Shown here one piece after another: positions 40,362 through 49,437 of a stretch of 64,000 bases of DNA (position 1 is its first letter; the number at the start of each line of letters is the position of its first letter). A program made the translations under genes and the position numbers. The notes beneath the pieces are model-generated. The model was not told the DNA's origin and searched no databases. It saw only the letters and a list, made by a program, of their open reading frames with translations. The stretch is from Paenibacillus artemisiicola (GTDB lineage: Bacteria; Bacillota; Bacilli; Paenibacillales; Paenibacillaceae). The DNA lies in contig NZ_JAGGDJ010000021.1 of the NCBI RefSeq assembly GCF_017652985.1, positions 25,305 to 89,304 on the forward strand, written 5' to 3'.

Positions 40362-41567
40362 TTGGAACGCGGCAGCATCGATTGGACGCAGCTGAAGGAA
40401 GACATGAAGGCCGCCGCGCGGCAGCTCGGCATCGACAAAATCGGCGTCGCCTCGGCGGAGCCGTTCACGGAATTGCGGGAACGGCTCGAACGGCACCGCG
40501 CGCTCGGCTACGAATCCGGGTTCGAGGAGCCCGATCTGGACAAGCGGACGGAGCCGTCGCTGCTGTTCGACGATCCGCGGTCGATCGTCGCGATCGCGAT
40601 CGCGTATCCGTCCAAGCTGAAGAATCCGCCCAAATCCGAGCCCGGCGCGAGGCGCGGCCTGCTGTCCCGCTCCGCCTGGGGCGAGGATTACCATACGGTG
40701 CTGCGCGAGCGGCTGCGGCGGCTGGAGACGTGGCTGCAGGAGCGCGTCCCGGAAGGGCGCTTCCTGAGCATGGTCGATACGGGCGCGCTCTCGGACCGCG
40801 CGGTCGCGGAGCGCGCCGGCATCGGCTGGAGCGGCAGCAACTGCGCGATCATCACGCCGGAGTGGGGCTCCTGGGTCTACCTCGGGGAAATGATCACGAA
40901 CCTGCCGCTGCCGCCGGACGCGCCGGTGACCGAGAGCTGCGGCAGCTGCACGGCCTGCATCGACGCCTGCCCGACGGACGCGATCGTCGCGCCCGGGCAG
41001 TTGAACGCGCAGCGCTGCATTTCGTTCGTGACGCAGACGAAGGGGCTCGTCTCCGACGAGCTGATGCGCAAGATCGGCAACCGGCTGTACGGCTGCGATA
41101 CGTGCCAGATCGTCTGCCCGGAGAACAAGGGCAAGCATGCCGATCATCATCCGGAGCTGGAGCCGGATCACGAGAAGGTGAAGCCGCTGCTCGTGCCGCT
41201 CTTGACGATGGGCAACCGCGAGTTCAAGGAACGGTACGGTTCCAATGCGTCCGCCTGGCGGGGCCGCAAGCCGATCCAGCGCAACGCGGTCATCGCGCTC
41301 GGCAACTTCAAGGACGCGGCGTCGGTGCCCGCGCTCGCGGGCGTGCTGCGGGACGATCCGCGCTTCGAGCTGCGCGCGACGGCCGCCTGGTCGCTCGGCC
41401 GGATCGGCGGCGGGGCGGCCGCCGAAGCGCTCGCGCAGGCGCTCGGAGACGAGCGGGACGAGGCCGTGCGGGACGCGATCGGACAGGCGCTGCACGGCTT
41501 GCGCGAGACCGGCGGGGCAACCGCCGCGAACGCGCTTTCCGGCGTGCCGGAACGGGAACAATCATAG
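40362..41567 (+). CDS. queG: epoxyqueuosine reductase
   Basis: Cobalamin- and Fe-S-dependent enzyme that reduces epoxyqueuosine to queuosine in tRNA wobble positions. 401 residues: DUF1730 N-terminal domain (FDDPRSIVAIAIAYPSK, RSAWGEDYHTVLRERL, FLSMVDTGALSDRAVAERAGIGW), two 4Fe-4S motifs CGSCTACIDACP and CDTCQIVCP, then HEAT-like repeats (RNAVIALGNFKDAASVPALA and further copies). The start is TTG 40362, 9 bases after GGAAAGGAGG; GTG 40353 overlaps that site. A hairpin follows. Confidence 0.95.
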   Translation: MERGSIDWTQLKEDMKAAARQLGIDKIGVASAEPFTELRERLERHRALGYESGFEEPDLDKRTEPSLLFDDPRSIVAIAIAYPSKLKNPPKSEPGARRGLLSRSAWGEDYHTVLRERLRRLETWLQERVPEGRFLSMVDTGALSDRAVAERAGIGWSGSNCAIITPEWGSWVYLGEMITNLPLPPDAPVTESCGSCTACIDACPTDAIVAPGQLNAQRCISFVTQTKGLVSDELMRKIGNRLYGCDTCQIVCPENKGKHADHHPELEPDHEKVKPLLVPLLTMGNREFKERYGSNASAWRGRKPIQRNAVIALGNFKDAASVPALAGVLRDDPRFELRATAAWSLGRIGGGAAAEALAQALGDERDEAVRDAIGQALHGLRETGGATAANALSGVPEREQS

Positions 41568-41569
41568 CG

Positions 41570-41620
41570 GAGGGACCATGCATTCTTTGTTTGCGAACGC
41601 ATGGTCCCTCGTGCTATTAT
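41570..41620 (+). promoter_or_regulatory. hairpin after queG overlapping a yneF promoter
   Basis: 12-bp perfect stem (41570-41581 with 41599-41610) lacks a T-tail. TTGCGA (41591-41596) in its loop and TATTAT (41615-41620), spaced by 18, form a possible promoter. The hairpin and promoter are mutually overlapping. Confidence 0.45.
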
Positions 41621-41665
41621 AAAGGGCAATATGACTATAAAACGAGACAAGGCAAGGTGACGAAT

Positions 41666-41893
41666 ATGTGGACGGTCATCATTCCGATCATTACGCTCAT
41701 CGTCGGCGCCGTGGGCGGCTTCTTCGTCGGCGTCTTCTATCTCCGCAAGCAGCTGGAGAAGATGCAGAACGATCCGGACATGCTCAAGAAAATGGCGAAG
41801 CAAATGGGCTATAACATGAACAACCAGCAGTTGCAGAAGGCCCAGCAGATGATGAAAAACCAAAACCAGCGTCCGGGCGGGAAACGGAGATAA
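41666..41893 (+). CDS. yneF: YneF-family small membrane protein
   Basis: A 75-residue UPF0154 protein: one N-terminal membrane helix (IIPITLIVGAVGGFFVGVF style, here starting TVIIPIITLIVGAVGG), then a basic amphipathic tail with NDPDMLKKMAKQMGYN and Gln/Met-rich end. The family is widespread in Bacillales and has no established function. ATG 41666 is preceded by AAGGTGA. It lies between queG and folE with its own likely promoter. Confidence 0.88.
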   Translation: MWTVIIPIITLIVGAVGGFFVGVFYLRKQLEKMQNDPDMLKKMAKQMGYNMNNQQLQKAQQMMKNQNQRPGGKRR

Positions 41894-41935
41894 TCGTCCC
41901 CGGCTTACCGGCACAGGGAAAGGAGACGATACGCT

Positions 41936-42529
41936 ATGGCGGGGATCAAGGACTACGTCAATACTGTCGTTTCGGATAATCGGGAGCAAATCGAGCATCA
42001 TATCAAGCAAATCCTCAGCCTGATCGGCGAGGACGTCGACCGCGAGGGGCTGCAGGACACGCCGGCGCGCGTGACGCGCATGTACGAAGAAATCTTCGCG
42101 GGCTATTCGGTCGATCCGCGCGACGTGCTCGGCGTCACCTTCGACGAGCGGCACGAAGAGCTGGTCATCGTGCGGGACATCGTCTATTACAGCCAATGCG
42201 AGCATCATATGGCGCCGTTCTTCGGGAAGGCGCACATCGGGTACATCCCGAGCGGCAAAATCGCCGGCCTCAGCAAGCTGGCGCGGCTGGTCGAGGCGGT
42301 CACGCGCCGTCTGCAGGTGCAGGAACGGATTACCACGCAGATCGCGGACATTATGGAAGAAGTGCTGCAGCCGCACGGCGTCATGGTCGTGGTGGAAGGC
42401 GAGCATCTGTGCATGTGCGCCCGCGGCGTGAAGAAGCCGGGCAGCAAGACGGTGACGTCGGCCGTGCGCGGGGAGTTCCGCACGAGCGCGCCGCTCCGCT
42501 CGGAATTCCTGTCGCTGCTGAAGCAGTAA
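41936..42529 (+). CDS. folE: GTP cyclohydrolase I
   Basis: First enzyme of folate (and queuosine precursor) synthesis; converts GTP to dihydroneopterin triphosphate. The 197-residue tunnel-fold protein has QDTPARVTRMYEE, the zinc and substrate motif CEHHMAPFFGKAHIGYIPS, GKIAGLSKLARLVEAVTRRLQ (part), and the second zinc cysteine in CMCARGVKKPGS. ATG 41936 follows AAAGGAGA at about 9 bases. GTP cyclohydrolase I is also the entry point of queuosine synthesis, so the proximity to queG is functionally sensible. Confidence 0.95.
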   Translation: MAGIKDYVNTVVSDNREQIEHHIKQILSLIGEDVDREGLQDTPARVTRMYEEIFAGYSVDPRDVLGVTFDERHEELVIVRDIVYYSQCEHHMAPFFGKAHIGYIPSGKIAGLSKLARLVEAVTRRLQVQERITTQIADIMEEVLQPHGVMVVVEGEHLCMCARGVKKPGSKTVTSAVRGEFRTSAPLRSEFLSLLKQ

Positions 42530-42543
42530 TCGCATCATACGAC

Positions 42544-42596
42544 AAAGGCCCTCTTCGCGGGCCGCCTGACGGCGGTAGCGCGAAGAGGGCCTTTTT
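42544..42596 (+). terminator. terminator after folE
   Basis: 16-bp perfect stem (42544-42559 with 42579-42594) carrying a small internal GCCGCC/GGCGG hairpin, then TTTTT. The convergent gene ends 20 bases on. Confidence 0.88.
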
Positions 42597-42618
42597 GCGA
42601 TGCGGCGGCACGCGCCGA

Positions 42619-43761
42619 TTAAGCGACTTTGCCGGCGTCGGCTTCCTTGGCGGTCTTGTAGGACGCGTCGACCTGGCTCAGGAACAGCGCGGCGCGCTGG
42701 ATGTATTCCTTCGGCCGCGTCTTGAAGAGCAGCTCGTGCTTGCCGCCCTGCACGACCCAGCTGCGCGACAGCGCGTTCTGCTGGTCGGCCGCGATCCGCT
42801 TCGCGGTCGAGACGGAAGCGATGGCGTCGTCCGTGCCGTGCATGATGAAGACCGGCATCGGATAAGGGGTTTGAAGCACCTGCCGCACCGGAAGACTGTC
42901 GAGATGGACGCCGGTGAAGAACGGCAGCATCCACTTGATGAGCGGCACCGACGGGTAGCGCGGCAAGTCCTTCAAATACTGCTGCACGTTGCTGTAGAGC
43001 GAATCGCCCGTCGGCAGGAACAGGCTGTCGAGCAGCATCGCGTCGATCCGGTCGGAGGCATCCGTCTGCAGCGCCGCCTGCAGCGCGGTGCCGGCGCCCA
43101 TGGAGAAGCCCCAGACGACGACTTCGCCGGCGCCTTGCGAGCGCGCGTACTGGACCGCGGCCAGCAGCTGCTGGGATTCCTCGCGGCCGCCCGTCGCCGG
43201 CGTCCGTACGCCGGAAGAGGCATAGCCGTAGTCGAACATGAAGACGTTGTAGTGCAGGCCGTGCAGCAGCTCGGCGAGGTCGTACATCGGCACCCACGTT
43301 TCCTCGCGGTTGGCGCCGTAGCCATGGCTGAAGACGACGGTGCGGTCGGAAGCGGGAACCGCGGCGGCCTTGGCCGGGGCCGGACCGCCTTCCGCGCCGG
43401 CGGCGGCCAGCGTCGCCGAAGCGCCGCCGCCGGAGACCGCCGCGGGAATGTACCAGCCGTGGACGGTCGTGCGCCCGCTCTTGCTCGGGAAGGCGACGTC
43501 GTCGTACGCGAGCCCTTTGGCGGCGAGCGGATTCGACGTCAGCGCGGGCACGTACGGATGCGCGATGACCCACGCGACGTAGCCGTGGAAGGCGAGCGCC
43601 AGCAGCAGCAGCATCGCGGCGAAGGCGGACAGCACCGCCAGCGCGGCATGCCTGCGCCGCGCGCCGGGACCCGCTTGTTCGGCCGGCGCGGGCGCGAGGG
43701 GGGGCAGAAGGCCGGGCGGGAAAGGGCCGACCGGGTGCAGCGGTGTAATGGTCGTGCTCAT
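42619..43761 (-). CDS. membrane-anchored alpha/beta hydrolase
   Basis: A 380-residue protein. A Pro/Ala-rich cytoplasmic N-terminal segment and one membrane helix (about 40-65, AVLSAFAAMLLLLALAFHGY) put an extracellular hydrolase domain outside. It has the oxyanion region FSHGYGANRE, nucleophile elbow GFSMGAG, acid in MHGTDDAI and histidine in GGKHELLF. This is a complete triad of the YqkD/BEM46-type hydrolases. An Ala-rich insert follows the first strands. The start at 43761 is chosen because GGGGG lies 8 bases upstream; the longer frame to 43869 has none. It is divergent from the IclR gene across 369 bases that hold a cre-like site and a palindrome. Confidence 0.8.
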   Translation of the reverse strand: MSTTITPLHPVGPFPPGLLPPLAPAPAEQAGPGARRRHAALAVLSAFAAMLLLLALAFHGYVAWVIAHPYVPALTSNPLAAKGLAYDDVAFPSKSGRTTVHGWYIPAAVSGGGASATLAAAGAEGGPAPAKAAAVPASDRTVVFSHGYGANREETWVPMYDLAELLHGLHYNVFMFDYGYASSGVRTPATGGREESQQLLAAVQYARSQGAGEVVVWGFSMGAGTALQAALQTDASDRIDAMLLDSLFLPTGDSLYSNVQQYLKDLPRYPSVPLIKWMLPFFTGVHLDSLPVRQVLQTPYPMPVFIMHGTDDAIASVSTAKRIAADQQNALSRSWVVQGGKHELLFKTRPKEYIQRAALFLSQVDASYKTAKEADAGKVA

Positions 43762-43900
43762 GATGGGAACCCCCTTATGCATCTGGATGACGGGAGAGGA
43801 AGAGGCAAACGAACGGCGGCCGGATGACCGTGCCGAACGTGAATGGTTTCGACAAAAGCAGGTAAACATTTAAATGAGCGGAAGATTCGGAAAATTATTC

Positions 43901-43914
43901 TGAAAGCGTTTTCT
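43901..43914. promoter_or_regulatory. cre-like site
   Basis: TGAAAGCGTTTTCT matches 13 of 14 positions of the CcpA consensus TGWAANCGNTNWCA. It lies 140 bases upstream of the minus-strand hydrolase and 217 before the IclR gene; which it controls is unclear. The rest of the 369-base gap is AT-enriched and gene-free. Confidence 0.55.
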
Positions 43915-44052
43915 ATTAGTTCCGTATTCCTATGTTATGACCGAAAGGACCAGCCTGTCAATGCGTGTCGACAACTTGTTATCCGCCTGTAATCCTGCTG
44001 TAAAATAAGACGGATTCGACGGCGATGCTTTACCGTTCTGCGTCATTCGGGT

Positions 44053-44087
44053 TATACTAGGTGTAAATAAGTTTCATTAAGTGAAAC
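44053..44087 (+). promoter_or_regulatory. iclR promoter and palindromic operator
   Basis: TATACT (44053-44058) with TTACCG 17 bases upstream, followed by GTTTCATTAAGTGAAAC (44071-44087), an inverted repeat with perfect 6-bp arms just after the start point. The GTTTCA/TGAAAC arms resemble operators of IclR/KdgR-type proteins, so autorepression is likely. Confidence 0.6.
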
Positions 44088-44130
44088 CATAACGCGATAG
44101 TAAGAAACCGGCGATTGGGGGAGAAGGCCT

Positions 44131-44877
44131 ATGGCGGAGGATGGAAAATCGACGGTGCGCGCCGTCGAGCGCGCGCTGGATTTGCTGCTGTGCTTTACCG
44201 AACGGCGGGAATGGGCGATGACGGAGCTGGCCGAGCAGGTCGGGCTGCACAAGAGCACCGTCCACCGCATGCTGGCGACGCTGGAGCAGCGCGGCTTCGT
44301 GGCGCGGGACGCGGCCTCGGACCGCTACCGGCTCGGGCTGCGCATCTGGGAGCTCTCGGCGAACATGTCGGGCGCCGACGATCCCGCCGTCATCGGGCTG
44401 CCGGAGATGGAGCGGCTGCGCGATCTGCTCGGCGAGACGGTCAGCCTCTACCTGCGCGACGGCAACGAACGGATCCGGATCCAAGCGGTGCAGAGCATCC
44501 AGGCGATCCGCCGGGTGGCGCCGATCGGCGCGCGGCTGCCGCTCTACGTCGGGGCTTCGAGCAAGGTGCTGATCGCGTTCGAGGAACCGGAGCGGCGCGA
44601 GGAGCTGCTTCAGGACGCGTCCTGGCCGGCCCAGTTCGACCGCGCGCAGTACCGCGAGCAGCTCGAGGAGTGGCGCGCGCTCGGCTACGCGATGAGCGTG
44701 GAGGAGCGCGAGCAGGGCGCGGCCGCCGTGGCGGCGCCGATCTTCTCCCGCACGGGGAAGCTGGTCGCCGCGCTCTCCGTGTCCGGCCCGTCCAACCGGC
44801 TGACGCCGGAGAAGATGCGGGAGCAGGCGCCGGCGGTCAAAGAAGCGGCGAAGCGGCTCGGTTCCATGCTGAAATAA
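44131..44877 (+). CDS. IclR-family transcriptional regulator
   Basis: A 248-residue regulator. N-terminal winged helix (AVERALDLLLCF, MTELAEQVGLHKSTVHRMLATLEQRGFV) and C-terminal IclR effector domain with GLRIWELSANM, LGETVSLYLRDG, and the ligand-pocket segment PLYVGASSKVLIAF through SVEEREQGAAAVAAPIF and ALSVSGPSNRL. The ligand is unknown; no metabolic gene adjoins it on the same strand. The divergent membrane-anchored hydrolase shares its upstream region and may be a target. The start at 44131 has GGGAGAAGG 3-4 bases upstream. A hairpin lies downstream. Confidence 0.9.
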   Translation: MAEDGKSTVRAVERALDLLLCFTERREWAMTELAEQVGLHKSTVHRMLATLEQRGFVARDAASDRYRLGLRIWELSANMSGADDPAVIGLPEMERLRDLLGETVSLYLRDGNERIRIQAVQSIQAIRRVAPIGARLPLYVGASSKVLIAFEEPERREELLQDASWPAQFDRAQYREQLEEWRALGYAMSVEEREQGAAAVAAPIFSRTGKLVAALSVSGPSNRLTPEKMREQAPAVKEAAKRLGSMLK

Positions 44878-44938
44878 GCGGCCGGCCCGCGTCTCGCGTC
44901 CCCGTCCGACCCTATGCACGCGAACCTATAACGTCCTC

Positions 44939-44978
44939 GAGAGAAGCGCCCGTCGGCATCCGCCGCGGGCGCTTCTCT
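44939..44978 (+). terminator. hairpin after iclR
   Basis: 14-bp perfect stem GAGAGAAGCGCCCG (44939-44952) with complement at 44965-44978. It is followed by TGCTC, so a T-tail is missing. Confidence 0.6.
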
Positions 44979-45350
44979 CTGCTCGGCGCGCGCGGAAATT
45001 CGCGTCCGCCGCGCCTTGGGGGACAACCGCACAAGCGGCGCCGCGCGTTCCGCCATAAGCTAAAACCAGGATGACGCGAACCGGCCCCGGCGCGCTAGCG
45101 ACGGCGGCGCGCCCCGGCAAGGGTCCGGAACGCCGCGGCATCCTCCAAGTCAATCGCAACGCGCAGGGAATCCGAGCCGTCCATGAACAGGTTTATTCCG
45201 TCGAAGTCCCGCCCCCGCCGGCCGCCGTTACGCCGCGGCGCCGGCGGGAGGGGACTTCCGTACCATACAGGCAGCAGGCATGCTTTCGCCGGGCGCGACC
45301 GCCGGCCGCATACGCGTGAAGGACGGGGATCGAAGAATGAGTGATCGCAG
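44979..45350 (+). other. gene-free stretch before glycosyltransferase
   Basis: About 370 GC-rich bases. Open frames here are short, Arg/Ala/Pro-rich and lack ribosome sites. I see no clear promoter, repeat or RNA structure. Confidence 0.4.
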
Positions 45351-46427
45351 TTGAAAATTCTATTCACCTTCTTCACGCCGAGCGGCGGCATGGAGACGCT
45401 CAACCGGGTCCGGTGCAAGGCGCTGCGGAAGATCGGCGCCGAATGCCACCTGCTCTACACGCACGACGGCGAAGGGCTGAAGAACATCTGGGACATCCCG
45501 ACCTTCGTCCTGCGTACGGACGCGGAGTTCCGGTGGCTGATCGAGAGCCAGCGCTACGACGCGGTCATCGTCTGCACCGACGACAAGATGCTGCGCACGA
45601 TGCGCAGGATCGGCTACGCCGGTCCGCTCGTCTTCGAGCTGCAGGGTCTCGGGCAGCCCGAAACCGCCCATGCCTTCATGGCCGGGGCGGCGGCGGGAAT
45701 CCGCCAAACGGCCGACGCGCTGCTCATTCCGCGCACCTCGCATCTGGAGACGCTGCTGGCGACGTATTTGCAAGGCATGCCTTATTTCACGTTCGACAAC
45801 CCGCTCGAAACGGAGGAATTCGCCTACGTTCCGTATCCGCCCAAGCCGTTTCCCATCATCGGCTGGGTCGGGCGGCTTGAACCGAACAAAAACTGGCGCG
45901 AATTTTTGCTGATCGGCTCGAGGATCCTCGCGCACCATCCCGACGCGTGCTTGTGGATGTTCGGCGACGCGACCTTGAGCGTGCCGGGCGAGAAGGAGGA
46001 GTTCGACCAGTGGGTCGGCGGGCTGCGGCTGCAGGATAAAGTGATGGCCCTCTCCAATATCCCCCACGCGCAAGTCGCGGATTATTTGTCCGTCATCGGA
46101 GATTCCGGAGGCTTCCTCTGCTCCACGTCCGTTCTCGAAGGATTCGGCTACGCGGTCGCGGAAGCGATGCTGTGCCGCTGTCCCGTCCTGACGACGCACT
46201 CCGACGGCGTCAACCGGTTCGTGATCCATAACCGGACCGGTAAGCTCTATCCGCTCGGCAATATCGACGCGGCCTTCGCCGAAGCGAAGTCGCTCATGAC
46301 CGACGCGGCCCTGCGCAGCGCGATCCGCAATCAGGCGGAGATGCACATCCGGCATCATTTTTCCGCCGAGCGCTATACGACGTATTTCATGAGCATGCTG
46401 AACGACGTGATCGTTCGCAAGCCCTGA
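45351..46427 (+). CDS. GT4-type glycosyltransferase
   Basis: A 358-residue retaining glycosyltransferase of the GT-B fold. N-terminal KILFTFFTPSGGMETLNR (acceptor domain), linker IIGWVGRLEPNKNWREFL at the start of the donor domain, and the E-x7-E signature in SVLEGFGYAVAEAMLC, followed by PVLTTHSDGVNRFVIHN. Donor and acceptor are unknown; wall or exopolysaccharide work is the usual role. TTG 45351 (MKILF) is the natural start by homology, but the ribosome site is weak. It is monocistronic and ends at a bidirectional terminator. Confidence 0.82.
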   Translation: MKILFTFFTPSGGMETLNRVRCKALRKIGAECHLLYTHDGEGLKNIWDIPTFVLRTDAEFRWLIESQRYDAVIVCTDDKMLRTMRRIGYAGPLVFELQGLGQPETAHAFMAGAAAGIRQTADALLIPRTSHLETLLATYLQGMPYFTFDNPLETEEFAYVPYPPKPFPIIGWVGRLEPNKNWREFLLIGSRILAHHPDACLWMFGDATLSVPGEKEEFDQWVGGLRLQDKVMALSNIPHAQVADYLSVIGDSGGFLCSTSVLEGFGYAVAEAMLCRCPVLTTHSDGVNRFVIHNRTGKLYPLGNIDAAFAEAKSLMTDAALRSAIRNQAEMHIRHHFSAERYTTYFMSMLNDVIVRKP

Positions 46428-46450
46428 GGCGGGGATGCTCTGAACATAGA

Positions 46451-46489
46451 AAAAACCGGGTCCGCTCTTGCGAGCGGGCCCGGTTTTCG
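46451..46489. terminator. bidirectional terminator
   Basis: AAAACCGGGTCCGCTC with complementary arm, TTGC loop and T/A runs on both sides, between convergent glycosyltransferase and aconitase genes. Confidence 0.85.
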
Positions 46490-46504
46490 CATGCGTCGGC
46501 AAGC

Positions 46505-49219
46505 TTACTTATTGCCGGCGATCATTTGACGGAGCACGGTTTGGAGAATGCCGCTGTTCCGGTAGTAGTCGACGTCGACCATGGAGTCCAGGCGGACGAT
46601 GGCCGGGAATTCGAACGTCGTGCCGTCTTCGCGCGTCGCGGAGACCGTCACCGTTTGGCCCGGCTGCACCTCGTTGCTCAGCCCGACGATGTCGAACGTT
46701 TCGCGGCCGGTGATATTCAGCGTCTTCCAGCCGTGGCCTTCTTGGAATTGAAGCGGCAGGACGCCCATGCCGACCAGGTTGGAACGGTGGATCCGTTCGA
46801 AGCTCTCGGCGATGACGGCTTTCACGCCGAGCAGGAACGTGCCCTTGGCCGCCCAGTCGCGGGAGCTGCCCGTGCCGTACTCTTTGCCGGCGATGACGAC
46901 GAGGTTCTTGCCATTCTTCTGATACAGCATCGACGCGTCGTAGATGGACATGACTTCGTCCGTCGGCAGGTACGTCGTCACGCCGCCTTCCGTGCCCGGC
47001 GCGACCTGGTTGCGGATGCGGATGTTCGCGAACGTGCCGCGCATCATGACTTCGTGGTTGCCGCGGCGGGAGCCGTAGGAGTTGAAGTCCGCTTTGTCGA
47101 CGCCGTGCTCGATCAGGTACTTGCCCGCAGGGCTGTCGGCCTTGATGTTGCCGGCCGGCGAGATGTGGTCCGTCGTGACGGAGTCGCCGAGCAGCGCCAG
47201 CACGTTCGAGCCTTTGATGTCGGCGATGTCGCCCACGTCCGCGCCAAGGTTCTCGAAGAACGGCGGGTTTTGGATGTACGTCGACTTCGCGTCCCACTCG
47301 TAGCTTTCGCCCGTCGGCACGTCGATGGCGTTCCAGCGCTCGTTTTGCGTAAAGACGTTTTCGTATTTCGAGCGGAACATTTCAGGCGTGATCGCGGAAG
47401 CGAGCGCATCGGAAATTTCTTTGGACGTCGGCCAGATGTCCTTCAGGTACACCGGCTGGTTGCTGCCGTCGTAGCCGATCGGATCGTTCGACAGGTCGAT
47501 GTTGACCGTGCCCGCGAGCGCGTAAGCGACGACGAGCGGCGGCGAAGCCAGGTAGTTGGCTTTGACCTGCGCGTGGACGCGGCCTTCGAAGTTCCGGTTG
47601 CCCGAGAGCACGGCCGCGACGGTCATGTCGTTGTCCGCGATCGCCTTGCTCACTTCGTCCGGCAGCGGGCCGGAGTTGCCGATGCACGTCGCGCAGCCGT
47701 AGCCCGCCACGTAGAAGCCGAGCTGCTCCAGCGGCTCGAGCAGGCCGGACTTGGTCAGGTAGTCCGTGACGACCAGGGAGCCCGGCGTCAGGGAACTCTT
47801 CACGTAAGCCGGCTTCTTCAGCCCGCGCTCGACGGCTTTCTTCGCCACGAGGCCCGCGCCCAGCATGACGCTCGGGTTGGACGTGTTCGTGCAGCTCGTG
47901 ATCGCCGCGATGACGACCGCGCCCGTGCCCATCTTGCTCGCTTGGCCGTTCGGGTGCTTCACTTCGACCGTCTCTTCGATCTTGCTGTCGGTCAGGCCGT
48001 AGCCGCCCTTCTCGATCGGCGTGCGGATGATGCCGTTGAACGATTCCTTCATCGCCGTCAGCTCGACGCGGTCCTGCGGACGCTTCGGACCGGCGAGGGA
48101 AGGCACGACCGTCGACAGGTCAAGCTCGACGACATCGGAGAACGTCGGCTCGGGCGTGTCGTCCGTGCGGAACATGCCCTGCGCCGTATAGTACGCTTCG
48201 ACGAGCGCGATCTGCTCTTCCGTGCGGCCGGTGGCGCGCATGAAGCGGAGCGCTTCGTTGTCGACCGGGAAGTAGCCGATCGTCGCGCCGTATTCCGGCG
48301 CCATGTTGGCGACCGTCGCGCGGTCTTCGAGGCCGATGTTGGACAGGCCCGGGCCGAAGAACTCGACGAATTTGCCGACGACGCCCTTCTTGCGGAGGAT
48401 TTGCGTAACCGTGAGCGCCAGGTCGGTCGCCGTCGCGCCTTCGGACAGCTTGCCCGTCAGGCGGAAGCCGATAACCTCCGGCGTGACGAAGTAGAGCGGC
48501 TGGCCGAGCATGCCGGCTTCCGCCTCGATGCCGCCGACGCCCCAGCCGACGACGCCGAGACCGTTGATCATCGTCGTGTGGGAGTCCGTGCCGACGAGGG
48601 AGTCCGGGTAGACGACCGTTTCGCCTTCGACCGTTTTGGTCGCGGCGACGGAAGCCAGGTACTCGAGGTTGACTTGGTGAACGATGCCCGTGCCCGGAGG
48701 AACGGCGCGGAAGTTATCGAACGCCGTTTGCGCCCAGCGGAGGAACCGGTAACGTTCTTCGTTGCGCTTGAATTCGATGTCCATGTTGTATTCGAGCGCG
48801 TCCGGCGTGCCGAACGCGTCGACCATGACGGAGTGGTCGATGACGAGGTCGACCGGTACCAGCGGGTTGATTTTCTTCGGGTCGCCGCCGGATTTCTTCA
48901 CGGTGTCGCGCATGGCCGCCAGATCGACGACGACCGGCACGCCGGTGAAGTCCTGCAGGACGATGCGCGCGGGGATGAACGGAATTTCTTTGTCTTCGCG
49001 TCCGTCCGCCCACGTGGCGAGCTGCTTGACGTGTTCTTTGGTGATGCCGCGTCCGTCGAATTGGCGAACGGCCGCTTCGAGCAGCACTTTAATGGAAAAA
49101 GGGAGTTTGGAAATCTTGCCCAGGCCTTGCTCTTCCAGTCCGTTCAGCCGGTAGTAAGCGAACTGCTTGCCGCCGACCGAAAGCGTTTCGCGGACGGAAT
49201 ACTCGTTTTGCTTGGTCAT
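46505..49219 (-). CDS. acnA: aconitate hydratase A
   Basis: TCA-cycle enzyme interconverting citrate and isocitrate. 904 residues, as in CitB/AcnA of Bacillales. The 4Fe-4S cluster cysteines are C443 (AITSCTNTSNPSV) and C509/C512 (GYGCATCIGNSG). Other family blocks are GTDSHTTMINGLGVVGWGVGG (partly shown as SHTTMINGLGVVGWG), and the C-terminal swivel domain with SYGSRRGNHEVMMRGTFANIR (part) and GKEYGTGSSRDWAAKG. ATG 49219 has AAGGAGG about 11 bases upstream; the longer open frame to 49408 runs through the promoter region. Such aconitases can also bind RNA when the cluster is lost. No obvious operator was recognised upstream. Confidence 0.96.
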   Translation of the reverse strand: MTKQNEYSVRETLSVGGKQFAYYRLNGLEEQGLGKISKLPFSIKVLLEAAVRQFDGRGITKEHVKQLATWADGREDKEIPFIPARIVLQDFTGVPVVVDLAAMRDTVKKSGGDPKKINPLVPVDLVIDHSVMVDAFGTPDALEYNMDIEFKRNEERYRFLRWAQTAFDNFRAVPPGTGIVHQVNLEYLASVAATKTVEGETVVYPDSLVGTDSHTTMINGLGVVGWGVGGIEAEAGMLGQPLYFVTPEVIGFRLTGKLSEGATATDLALTVTQILRKKGVVGKFVEFFGPGLSNIGLEDRATVANMAPEYGATIGYFPVDNEALRFMRATGRTEEQIALVEAYYTAQGMFRTDDTPEPTFSDVVELDLSTVVPSLAGPKRPQDRVELTAMKESFNGIIRTPIEKGGYGLTDSKIEETVEVKHPNGQASKMGTGAVVIAAITSCTNTSNPSVMLGAGLVAKKAVERGLKKPAYVKSSLTPGSLVVTDYLTKSGLLEPLEQLGFYVAGYGCATCIGNSGPLPDEVSKAIADNDMTVAAVLSGNRNFEGRVHAQVKANYLASPPLVVAYALAGTVNIDLSNDPIGYDGSNQPVYLKDIWPTSKEISDALASAITPEMFRSKYENVFTQNERWNAIDVPTGESYEWDAKSTYIQNPPFFENLGADVGDIADIKGSNVLALLGDSVTTDHISPAGNIKADSPAGKYLIEHGVDKADFNSYGSRRGNHEVMMRGTFANIRIRNQVAPGTEGGVTTYLPTDEVMSIYDASMLYQKNGKNLVVIAGKEYGTGSSRDWAAKGTFLLGVKAVIAESFERIHRSNLVGMGVLPLQFQEGHGWKTLNITGRETFDIVGLSNEVQPGQTVTVSATREDGTTFEFPAIVRLDSMVDVDYYRNSGILQTVLRQMIAGNK

Positions 49220-49437
49220 TGCGCTTCGCGCCTCCTTGACGTTGGGGTGTTTCTGTTTCATTCTGTGAAACACAATTTCAAAAAACAATTGATACTCTAA
49301 GTATAGCGGGTTTTGCGCGATTAGGAAAGACCAAATATCGCCTTCGGCGGCCGTTTTCCGCCCGTTTTTCATGAAACCGCGGCGCGGCACATATAATGAA
49401 CCAGCCATCTTCCGCCTGCGGGCAGGAAGGGGTTTTC

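Noticed and set aside
45071..45319. 82-codon frame before the glycosyltransferase
   Set aside because: Arg/Pro-rich, no ribosome site, no similarity to anything recognised.
46526..49300. 924-codon plus-strand open frame opposite acnA
   Set aside because: Arg/Val/Asp-rich shadow; the aconitase on the minus strand has all cluster cysteines and a correct length.
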